From the NCBI GenBank assembly GCA_002389385.1, contig DGOK01000108.1, forward strand, positions 1 through 13,607: a stretch of DNA of 13,607 bases. Reading direction: 5' to 3'. Each line of letters begins with the position of its first letter. The stretch's first letter is position 1. A model generated the notes under the pieces. The model was not told the origin of the DNA and made no database searches. It saw only the letters and a program-made list of their open reading frames with translations. Origin of the DNA: Rhodospirillaceae bacterium UBA4468. Lineage in GTDB: Bacteria; Pseudomonadota; Alphaproteobacteria; Rhodospirillales; Casp-alpha2. The translations under genes were made by a program, and so were the position numbers. Shown one piece after another: positions 1 through 5,685 of the stretch.

Positions 1-2
1 CC

Positions 3-173
3 TACGAAGACTTCCATTTGTTGATGCCACTGTATCTATGTCGCATATGGAAGGGGCAGCCTGTTCCCCGCGAAGGTCAGGAGCTCAAATGGGTGCAGCC
101 TGTCCGGTTAGGTGATTACCCAATGCCGGATGCGGATAAGCCGCTGGTCGCATTACTCAGAGATTACCTATAG
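3..173 (+). CDS. mutT: 8-oxo-dGTP diphosphatase MutT, C-terminal fragment
   Basis: This is the last 56 codons of a Nudix hydrolase whose 5' part, including the Nudix box, lies beyond the left edge. The reading frame is open from the first bases and stops at TAG 171-173. The translation contains FHLLMPLYLCRIWKG, then EGQELKWV, then YPMPDADKPL. This order is the typical end of proteobacterial MutT, which removes 8-oxo-dGTP from the nucleotide pool. The Nudix catalytic residues cannot be checked here, so another Nudix family member is possible, but the EGQ-WV...YPMP.AD.P pattern is quite specific. It converges on the MarR-like gene, with only two bases between the stop codons. Confidence 0.75.
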   Translation, partial: YEDFHLLMPLYLCRIWKGQPVPREGQELKWVQPVRLGDYPMPDADKPLVALLRDYL

Positions 174-175
174 AT

Positions 176-655
176 TTACTTGCCGTCTGGCGTGGGGCCA
201 AGCGCTGACATGCCTGATGCTGATTTCCGCATTTCGTCGACAGCATCATCAAAAAATGCATCCATTTGTGCCCGCATTGGGCTGGACAGGGCGAGCAGTT
301 TTGAGCGTGCGTCACTGGGGTTGTCTTTCTCGACAATCAATCCCCGGCCAAGCGCAGTATCGATGTACTTAGAGGCCGTTAGGGGGCTTTTGACGCCGGT
401 AATAGAACTCATCGCATCGGTTTTACGCTGCGGCGTTTTATTGCGCCACAAATAGGTAAATAGATCCCAATAGGCAGCCGAATAGAAATCCGTATCACCG
501 TCAAATACTTTTACCCAACCCATGCCGATACGATCAATAAAAGCTAAATAAGCGCGACGTTGATCATCATTATATGTAAGAGGCATAGGGCATAACTTTG
601 CTGTCAAAAGTACCTTCAGGAATGAATGTAAATTTGTATCTTCTTTGATGTGCAA
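176..655 (-). CDS. MarR-like winged-helix transcriptional regulator
   Basis: A 159-residue protein if started at ATG 655. A second ATG at 586 would give 136 residues and begins where the helical core starts (MPLTYNDDQRRAYL); neither start has a clear ribosome binding site. The middle has a helix-turn-helix-like segment (AMSSITGVKSPLTASKYID), then a GLI..DNPSDARSKLLALS stretch that matches the wing of MarR-type regulators, then an amphipathic C-terminal helix (MDAFFDDAVDEMRKS). No ligand or target is evident. It is divergent from the lipoprotein gene, and phased AT-rich repeats lie just upstream on its own side, so autoregulation through those repeats is plausible but inferred. The family call rests on the HTH-wing pattern only. 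Confidence 0.6.
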   Translation of the reverse strand: MHIKEDTNLHSFLKVLLTAKLCPMPLTYNDDQRRAYLAFIDRIGMGWVKVFDGDTDFYSAAYWDLFTYLWRNKTPQRKTDAMSSITGVKSPLTASKYIDTALGRGLIVEKDNPSDARSKLLALSSPMRAQMDAFFDDAVDEMRKSASGMSALGPTPDGK

Positions 656-699
656 TGTCTATCTTAATTAAGCTATTGAAAATAAATAATAAAAACTTT

Positions 700-742
700 A
701 TACATTTAGTTACATTTATTTTTACATTTATTTTTACATTTA
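700..742. repeat. Four phased TTACATTTA repeats, possible operator array
   Basis: Four copies of TTACATTTA (the first is ATACATTTA) start at 700, 710, 722 and 734. The centre-to-centre spacing is 10, 12 and 12 bases, about one helical turn, so all copies face roughly the same side of the DNA. On the minus strand they read TAAATGTAA and end next to a TATAAA at 697-702 upstream of the MarR-like gene. The array lies between two divergent genes, which suggests a binding array for a regulator. Slippage-generated AT-rich sequence is the alternative. Confidence 0.55.
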
Positions 743-745
743 AAA

Positions 746-774
746 TTAACTATAAAAATATATGCAAATATAGT
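746..774 (+). promoter_or_regulatory. Candidate sigma70-type promoter for the lipoprotein gene
   Basis: TTAACT at 746-751 (4 of 6 to TTGACA) and TATAGT at 769-774 (5 of 6 to TATAAT) are separated by 17 bases. Transcription would start near 781 and give a leader of about 50 bases containing the 788-807 hairpin. The surrounding DNA is very AT-rich, so chance matches are likely. Confidence 0.35.
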
Positions 775-787
775 TCTTCTCATGCCA

Positions 788-807
788 CGCGGTTGGATTG
801 CACCGCG
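788..807 (+). other. GC-rich stem-loop in the lipoprotein 5' leader
   Basis: CGCGGT at 788-793 pairs perfectly with ACCGCG at 802-807 around an eight-base loop. It is a GC-rich island in AT-rich DNA, ten bases upstream of the AGGAGG ribosome binding site at 817-822. It might stabilise the mRNA 5' end. No T run follows, so it does not look like a terminator. Confidence 0.4.
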
Positions 808-829
808 GCGGTAAACAGGAGGAATTGAT

Positions 830-1354
830 ATGAAAAAAATAAATCAGAGTACGACCAACACAACGACTAAGACACGCTTTAAGCCAAAGCTTGCTATGAT
901 GGCAGCGCTTTTGAGCCTGGGTGTCCTGAGCGGATGCATCACCGATCAGGGTAATAAGCAACTTATAGGCTCAGTCCTTGGTGCAGGCGCTGGCGGTTAC
1001 GCTGGATCGAATATTGGTGGCGGCAAAGGTAAACTTGCTGCAACGGCTGCGGGCGCCATTCTTGGCGGCCTGTTCGGGAACTCCATTGGCGGTTCACTCG
1101 ACTGTGCAGATAAACAATATGCAGCGCGTGCCCAGAATGTGGCGCTTGAAGCACCCGTAGGCAAAACCATTGCCTGGTCAAACCCGGAAACGGGCAACCG
1201 AGGGAAAGTCACACCGACACGGTCGGGTCGTGACACACGGACAGGCGCATATTGACGGGAATATCAAACAGAAGTGATTGTCGGCGGTGAAGCCCAGGTT
1301 GGGTATGGCACAGCGTGCCAGATGCCGGATGGCGATTGGAAAATCGAAAGCTAA
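830..1354 (+). pseudogene. 17 kDa-antigen-type glycine-zipper lipoprotein, interrupted by in-frame TGA
   Basis: Starts at ATG 830 behind a strong AGGAGG (817-822). Residues 1-36 are a lipoprotein signal peptide: a basic, Thr-rich start, the hydrophobic stretch MMAALLSLGVL, and lipobox LSGC with acylated Cys36. Residues about 45-90 are a Gly-rich zipper (GAGAGGYAGSNIGGG, GAILGGLFGNSIGGS) of the Rickettsia 17 kDa surface antigen family, expected to insert in or associate with the outer membrane. A TGA at 1253-1255 ends translation after 141 residues. The same frame then continues for 32 codons (REYQTEVIVGGEAQV, YGTACQMPDGDWKIES) to TAA 1352-1354, and this is the normal conserved C-terminus of the family. 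The TGA falls exactly where homologues have Cys in their Tyr-Cys-Arg-Glu-Tyr motif. The product may be a truncated lipoprotein, a leaky readthrough protein, or a recent pseudogene. Confidence 0.8.
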
Positions 1355-1415
1355 GAGCTGCACCAGCGACGTGCCTGTGGGACCTCCTCCGGCCCAACGG
1401 CGTACGATGTGAGGC

Positions 1416-1448
1416 GGGCGGTATCAGTCAATTGTGCTGATATCGCCC
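1416..1448 (+). terminator. Strong stem-loop downstream of the lipoprotein gene
   Basis: GGGCGGTATCAG at 1416-1427 pairs with CTGATATCGCCC at 1437-1448 (12 pairs, one of them G-U) around a nine-base loop. It sits between the lipoprotein frame and the CinA-like gene. No T run follows, so it is not a textbook rho-independent terminator. It may act as a weak terminator or as a 3'-end stabiliser. Confidence 0.45.
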
Positions 1449-1509
1449 GATCCGCGTTGGCTCACTTAAAAGCCTTTAAAATGAGGGTTCGCATCCTTAC
1501 ATTCTGGCT

Positions 1510-2301
1510 ATGACTGAAAATCCAAAATCTCCTACTAAAATAGTTACCGCGGGTCTGGTGATCATCGGTAATGAAATCCTTTCGGGCCGCACCCGCGATG
1601 CCAACATGCAGTTTCTGGGCGACGCGCTGAACACACTCGGAATTCGCATGACGGAAGTCCGTGTGGTCTCGGATGTCCCCGAAGCCATTGTCGAGGCTGT
1701 GAACACGCTTCGTGCGCGCTATGACTATGTCTTCACTACAGGGGGCATTGGCCCGACGCATGATGACATTACTTCTGAGTGTATCGCACAGGCATTTGGG
1801 CTTGAGTTTGGCCTGAACCCCGAAGCTGTTTCGATCCTTGAAGATCATTATGCCGAGGGCGAATTCACAGAAGCGCGTCAACGGATGGCGAAAACGCCGC
1901 AAGATGCGATCCTGATCGATAACCCAGTATCGAAAGCCCCCGGTTTTCAGGTTGAGAACGTCTTTGTTCTCCCGGGTGTTCCTCGGATCATGCAAGCCAT
2001 GTTTGGTGGTATCACGCATCGTTTAACGGGTGGTGCGCCGATGATCAGCCGCAGCGTAACGTCGCATGTTCCAGAAGGCAAAGCCGGCGGCCCGCTGACA
2101 GAATTACAAGAACGTTATCCCGACACAGAAATTGGCTCATATCCTTTTTTCAAAGATGGCAAGCCGGGTGCGAGTATCGTTATTCGTGCCGTCGATTCTA
2201 ATATGGCAGATGCAGCCGTAAAAGATGTATTCGAGATGCTGACGTCTTTGGGCGGCGACCCTGAAATTGATGACACCGTAAAAAGTAGTGCAGATAAATA
2301 A
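1510..2301 (+). CDS. Stand-alone CinA/MoaB-type molybdopterin-binding-fold protein
   Basis: A 263-residue protein of the MoCF_biosynth fold (PF00994), the domain shared by MogA, MoaB, MoeA and the N-terminus of CinA. Visible landmarks are GLVIIGNEILSGRTRDAN (residues 15-32) and TTGGIGPTHDD (76-86), then a VLPGVPRIM segment. These are signatures of the CinA N-terminal domain, which in CinA proteins has been linked to ADP-ribose pyrophosphatase-type activity. The C-terminal nicotinamide-nucleotide amidase domain of full-length CinA is absent, as in many alphaproteobacterial homologues. ATG 1510 has no clear ribosome binding site, and no better in-frame start was seen. It lies 20 bases upstream of the peroxiredoxin-like gene on the same strand, so the two are probably co-transcribed. 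The exact substrate is unknown. Confidence 0.85.
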   Translation: MTENPKSPTKIVTAGLVIIGNEILSGRTRDANMQFLGDALNTLGIRMTEVRVVSDVPEAIVEAVNTLRARYDYVFTTGGIGPTHDDITSECIAQAFGLEFGLNPEAVSILEDHYAEGEFTEARQRMAKTPQDAILIDNPVSKAPGFQVENVFVLPGVPRIMQAMFGGITHRLTGGAPMISRSVTSHVPEGKAGGPLTELQERYPDTEIGSYPFFKDGKPGASIVIRAVDSNMADAAVKDVFEMLTSLGGDPEIDDTVKSSADK

Positions 2302-2321
2302 AACCAAGGGAGATTTCCAAG

Positions 2322-2843
2322 ATGACACGTTTAATGCCAGGTGGCCCCGTACCCGATCTCGAAGTTGCGCTTGCAGGAGGTGGCACATGGAAACTGTCTG
2401 ATCAGAAGCCTGAAACCTTCACTGTGGTTGAAGTTTACCGCGGTCTTCACTGCCCACGTTGCAAGCTGCAATTGCTGGATATGGACCACAAGGTCGCGCG
2501 CTATGCCGAACGTGGCTGCACGTCGATCGCGATCTCAACAGATCCGCAGGACCGCGCAGAAAAAAGTGTTTCCGAATGGGGCATCCATCAGCTGCCAATT
2601 GGTTATGGCATGACGACGGATCAAGCGCGCGCTTGGGGCCTGTATATTTCTGATGCATTTCAGGAAAAAGAGACCCGACAGTTTGCTGAGCCAGGGTTGT
2701 TTTTGATTCGCCCAGATACGACGCTGTATTCTAACGTTATTCATACAACACCGTTCCACCGTCATCATCATGCGGACGTTATGGAAGCGGTAGATATGAT
2801 CCGGGCACGCAGCTATCCACCACGTGGGACGGCATCAGCCTAA
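2322..2843 (+). CDS. Peroxiredoxin-like (AhpC/TSA) thioredoxin-fold protein
   Basis: A 173-residue cytoplasmic protein with no signal peptide. After an N-terminal LMPGGPVPDLEV stretch and a strand (TVVEVYRGLHCPRCK) it has Cys44-Pro-Arg-Cys47 at the position of the thioredoxin or peroxidatic cysteine. The sequence SIAISTDPQDRAEKS and a late FLIRPDTTLY match the AhpC/TSA (peroxiredoxin) superfamily. The likely role is thiol-dependent peroxide reduction or a disulfide reductase; the CxxC form fits the less characterised 'peroxiredoxin-like' subfamily rather than classic AhpC. The ribosome binding site AAGGGAG (2306-2312) is nine bases from the ATG. The C-terminus has a His-rich patch (FHRHHHAD), which might bind metal. 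Its TAA overlaps the stop codon of convergent bluB. Confidence 0.8.
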   Translation: MTRLMPGGPVPDLEVALAGGGTWKLSDQKPETFTVVEVYRGLHCPRCKLQLLDMDHKVARYAERGCTSIAISTDPQDRAEKSVSEWGIHQLPIGYGMTTDQARAWGLYISDAFQEKETRQFAEPGLFLIRPDTTLYSNVIHTTPFHRHHHADVMEAVDMIRARSYPPRGTASA

Positions 2844-3511
2844 CGTTTTAAGATGAAGTTGCTGATATCGATACGCTCTTGCCATCCGGCGCGCTCGAGC
2901 TCGGGATCGGTGTGTTCTTCGACCGGGTAGCCCATGCATAAATATCCGACGAGCGACCAGTCGTCGGGGATATCCAGTGTCTTGTTGGCGCGCTCGGGGT
3001 CAAGAATCGACACCCAGCCCAGGCCAATGCCATGTGCGCGTGCCGTGAGCCATAGGGTCGTGATGGCGCCGACGACGGAATACGCCAGCATCTCGGGCAT
3101 GGTTTTGCGGCCAAGCCCGTATCCAAGCTCGCTGGCCTCGTCACAATAGACGGCAAGGTGAACAGGGGCATCGCGCAGTCCCGCAAGCTTAAGGCCTGCA
3201 TAGGTCTCGGCCTGATCCCCAGAATATTCGCTAAGCGCATCCGCATTAACATTTTCAAAATTGGCAATGATATCCGCGCGCCGGGCCGTATCTTCAACAA
3301 GCACAAACCGCCATGGCTGCGCGTTGCCGACGCTGGGGGATAGGGCTGTGAGCTTTAATAATTCTCGGATAACGGCGTCGTCGACCGGGTCAGATCGGAA
3401 TCGCCGGACATCACGACGCCAGACCAATAACGTTTCCAAAGTGTCTTGAAATCGTTGATCAAAATCAGGCGTTGCACCGTTGCCCGCCGAGCGTTTCTTA
3501 GGCGTATCCAT
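2840..3511 (-). CDS. bluB: 5,6-dimethylbenzimidazole synthase BluB
   Basis: A flavin-destroying nitroreductase-fold enzyme that converts reduced FMN and O2 into 5,6-dimethylbenzimidazole, the lower ligand of cobalamin. From Met at 3511 the protein has 223 residues, close to the usual BluB length. Signatures in order are WRRDVRRFR with the catalytic-type Asp (residue 34, corresponding to Asp32 of Sinorhizobium BluB), SPSVGNAQPWRFV (FMN binding), YAGLKLAGLRDAP, LGRKTMPEMLAYS, GLGWVSILDP and a final DPELERAGW. This combination separates BluB from ordinary nitroreductases. The frame also opens at a GTG at 3595, but the extra 28 residues have no family character and no ribosome binding site. No other cobalamin genes and no cobalamin riboswitch are visible nearby. 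It is convergent with the peroxiredoxin-like gene, with stops overlapping by four bases. Confidence 0.9.
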   Translation of the reverse strand: MDTPKKRSAGNGATPDFDQRFQDTLETLLVWRRDVRRFRSDPVDDAVIRELLKLTALSPSVGNAQPWRFVLVEDTARRADIIANFENVNADALSEYSGDQAETYAGLKLAGLRDAPVHLAVYCDEASELGYGLGRKTMPEMLAYSVVGAITTLWLTARAHGIGLGWVSILDPERANKTLDIPDDWSLVGYLCMGYPVEEHTDPELERAGWQERIDISNFILKR

Positions 3512-3680
3512 GGGCGGACATTGGCATGCGAGGGGCTGGCTCCGCAAGTGTGTGTTGCTAGGTCGAGTTAGAAGACATTGGAGTTCAACAGACACTTTCA
3601 GGGGGTTAGGAAAGATTAGTGTATAAGAATGTTGAAACTGGCTTGCCGAGCGTCATTCAGCCGGGTAACTTCCCCATTGC

Positions 3681-3766
3681 GCGGGCGTGGTGGAATTGGT
3701 AGACACAAGGGACTTAAAATCCCTCGATCCTAGATCGTGCCGGTTCAAGTCCGGCCGCCCGCACCA
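3681..3766 (+). tRNA. tRNA-Leu (anticodon UAA), CCA encoded
   Basis: The acceptor stem GCGGGCG (3681-3687) pairs with CGCCCGC (3756-3762), followed by discriminator A and encoded CCA (3764-3766). The anticodon stem AGGGA/TCCCT (3708-3712/3720-3724) encloses CTTAAAA with anticodon TAA at 3715-3717. The long variable arm CGATC-CTA-GATCG is typical of a class II tRNA such as tRNA-Leu. The T arm CCGG-TTCAAGT-CCGG is intact. It reads UUA and, by wobble, UUG. The integrase relic lies directly downstream, so the 3' end of this gene was probably a phage or island attachment site. Confidence 0.97.
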
Positions 3767-3842
3767 CCTTCTCAGGTAAACATCAGCTAACCCTTTGGTA
3801 TTCATAGGTTTTACACAAGGCCTGTATGAAAGGGTGGACCAA

Positions 3843-4248
3843 ATGTTAGACCATTCGTGTCCATCGTTTGTGTACCAAAAGCGAGGTATTTTCTATTTCT
3901 CTCGCCGGGTGCCTAGCGACCTCCAGAATCATCCTGTCTCTCCGCACTAGGTCTTCAAAGGCTGCAAGGGTGAAGGCTGCATCACTGTCTTCTCAGTTGG
4001 ACGAGGATTGGCTCACACTTCGTTGGCGTATTGGTGAAAGTCCTATGAGGCGGTTTCTGATTGATCAAGCCACTGAGGCGAGGTTCCAATCATCAGCGCC
4101 CATGCTGTCTGAGGCGAGAGAAATCTATCTCTGTATTAAAGACATTGATCGCCCGGTGACCTTTGGTAATGCTGTAGAGAGGGCAATCAACCATTTGATT
4201 GTTCTGGTTGGCGCAGCGCTGCGGCAAGTTGGGGCAATTCAGGCGTGA
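3843..4248 (+). pseudogene. Tyrosine-recombinase (phage integrase) relic, frameshifted and truncated
   Basis: The N-terminal part reads from ATG 3843: CPSFVYQKRGIFYFSRRVP then SDLQNH, the typical start of alphaproteobacterial phage integrases. This frame stops at TAG 3948. At about 3925-3935 the homology moves to the next frame, continuing as RIILSLRTRSSKAARVKAAS, LSSQLDEDW, then APMLSEAREIYLCIKDIDRP and VTFGNAVERAINHLI, and it stops at TGA 4246-4248. Together these correspond to the arm-binding and core-binding regions of the integrase. A small deletion probably caused the frameshift. The catalytic domain with its Arg, His-x-x-Arg and Tyr residues is missing entirely, so the protein cannot be active. 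Its place 77 bases after tRNA-Leu marks an old integrated element. The DNA between the tRNA and the relic (3767-3842) shows nothing else. Confidence 0.8.
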
Positions 4249-4353
4249 AAGTCTGGTACGACACCAGCGGAACGTACTGACACGGTTTATGCCGCATTTA
4301 ACGAAATCAAAGATACAGCACGGGTCGTTGGTGAAGACACAACCCGGCTGGAT

Positions 4354-5685
4354 ATGTTGGAACGGTTAGGGCTCGTGGGGCTGATTGATGCAGCGCATAT
4401 AGGTGATCCATCTAACCGACGTGTCTTTGTGTTTGGTGGGCTGGCACAGGCCTTGAAGAAGCGCCCCGATTGGTCAGACAAGCTGGCTTTAATCATGGAA
4501 CTGACTGCAGGAACGCCAAACGATCTGGTCATAGAATTTCTAGATGAGATCGCCGCTGAAATTCTTGATGGTGATGTTGCAATCAAGGAATTCTTTGGCG
4601 GTTTTGGTGACATCGTATGTGCCTCCATTTCGATTATTCATTTCACCCAAGGCCGGTGTGAGAAAAAGAACCCAAGATCATGCCTTGCTGACTTCAACGC
4701 ATTGATGGCGGCGCGACCTTTTCCCCTTACCATATCTGTATTACTGGGCCGTGTGGCCAAATCACTTGGAGGTGTCAGACCGTTGACTCGCGAAGATAAA
4801 GAAGCCGAACGAACGGCATTCCAACAATTAATGGACGAACTCTCCAGCGATGCCGGTTTTATGGGCGGCCCACAAATGGTAGGCGCTTTGACGGCGCGTG
4901 CATGTATTGCCTTGGCTGATCCTGATGACTTGCCCGTTGAGCAGGCAATCGATCACATTATGTCAAATTTATCCAATCGTGCTGTGCGGCTTGGGTTCTT
5001 GCTGGCCTCACTCGTCCCAGAAGACATGCCACCAGAACAGATGCGCCAGGTCATGGATGGATTGAAGGCGAAATTAACTGGCGATGCATTGCCCGAAAAA
5101 TGGCGTTTGTTGTTCGCTGATACTTTGGACCGGTTAATCAAACGCTATGATCCAGAACCCACACCCGAAGAAGGCTCTGCCGTGACATTTTCAATTGAAA
5201 AGTCGCCATCAACACTCCGAGACAAAGTGAAAGTCATTGAAGAAGTTAAACTTGAACCTGCTCCATTCCCTAAAGTTGCACCTGTTGGAAAACCGAAAGC
5301 AGAAGAGACTGCACCACCTCCAAAGAAGGAAGCAGCACCCCCGGCTAGAAAAGTGACACGTCTTAAAGCTGAAGCGGGTGACGTTCTGTTTGATGAAGGC
5401 GATGCCGGTGATCAGGCGTACCTGATAAATTCGGGTGAAGTTGAAATATTCAAGAAGATTAATGATGAAGTCGTTGTCTTAGCGACGATTTCCCGTGGGG
5501 ATATTTTAGATGAAATGTCGTTGATTGATAATCAGCCGCGTATGGCGTCAGCACGCGTAGTTGGCGAGGTCGCGTTAACGCTTATTACGCGTGAAGACTT
5601 GGCTGCCAGATTGGATAAGCTGAATGAAAGCGACAAGGTGCTGCGACGCTTAATCGATGTCTTTGTTGACCGGCTTTGGGGATAA
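4354..5685 (+). CDS. Cyclic-nucleotide-binding-domain protein with helical N-terminal region
   Basis: 443 residues from ATG 4354. Residues 1 to about 270 are predicted mainly helical, with no recognised enzyme signature and no clear membrane segment. Residues about 280-332 form a Pro/Lys/Glu/Ala-rich linker (APPPKKEAAPPARK). Residues 334-443 are a Crp-type cNMP-binding domain: AGDVLFDEGDAGDQAYLI, SGEVEIFKK, then RGDILDEMSLIDNQPRMASA. The usual phosphate-binding FGE is LDE here, while the following PRMASA Arg is kept, so nucleotide binding may be weak or lost. No DNA-binding domain follows, so this is a sensor or scaffold rather than a Crp regulator. No ribosome binding site precedes the ATG. 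The frame is open with coding-like sequence (YAAFNEIKDTARVVGEDTT) back to the TGA that ends the integrase relic, so the original 5' end may be lost. The 3' end overlaps eamA by 36 bases. Confidence 0.75.
   Translation: MLERLGLVGLIDAAHIGDPSNRRVFVFGGLAQALKKRPDWSDKLALIMELTAGTPNDLVIEFLDEIAAEILDGDVAIKEFFGGFGDIVCASISIIHFTQGRCEKKNPRSCLADFNALMAARPFPLTISVLLGRVAKSLGGVRPLTREDKEAERTAFQQLMDELSSDAGFMGGPQMVGALTARACIALADPDDLPVEQAIDHIMSNLSNRAVRLGFLLASLVPEDMPPEQMRQVMDGLKAKLTGDALPEKWRLLFADTLDRLIKRYDPEPTPEEGSAVTFSIEKSPSTLRDKVKVIEEVKLEPAPFPKVAPVGKPKAEETAPPPKKEAAPPARKVTRLKAEAGDVLFDEGDAGDQAYLINSGEVEIFKKINDEVVVLATISRGDILDEMSLIDNQPRMASARVVGEVALTLITREDLAARLDKLNESDKVLRRLIDVFVDRLWG

Noticed and set aside
112..455. Plus-strand frames opposite the MarR-like gene
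   Set aside because: They overlap the MutT end and the MarR-like gene, have no ribosome binding site and no recognisable domain.
700..742. CRISPR array
   Set aside because: The repeats are nine bases long with one to three bases between them, far from CRISPR repeat and spacer sizes.
1253..1300. A genuine SECIS element downstream of the lipoprotein TGA
   Set aside because: Only a four-base-pair stem with two extra distal pairs can be drawn, and the loop lacks the usual bacterial SECIS features. Kept only as an option in the finding.
3512..3595. Longer BluB start at GTG 3595
   Set aside because: The additional 28 residues are Cys- and Pro-rich, with no family similarity and no ribosome binding site.
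1253..4248. TGA reassigned to an amino acid in this genome, because two frames continue past TGA
   Set aside because: serC and the gene upstream of metA end naturally at TGA with no conserved continuation, so the standard code applies.
3767..4360. Second att site (tRNA-Leu 3'-end duplication) near the integrase relic
   Set aside because: No copy of the T-arm/acceptor sequence was found downstream in the window by eye.
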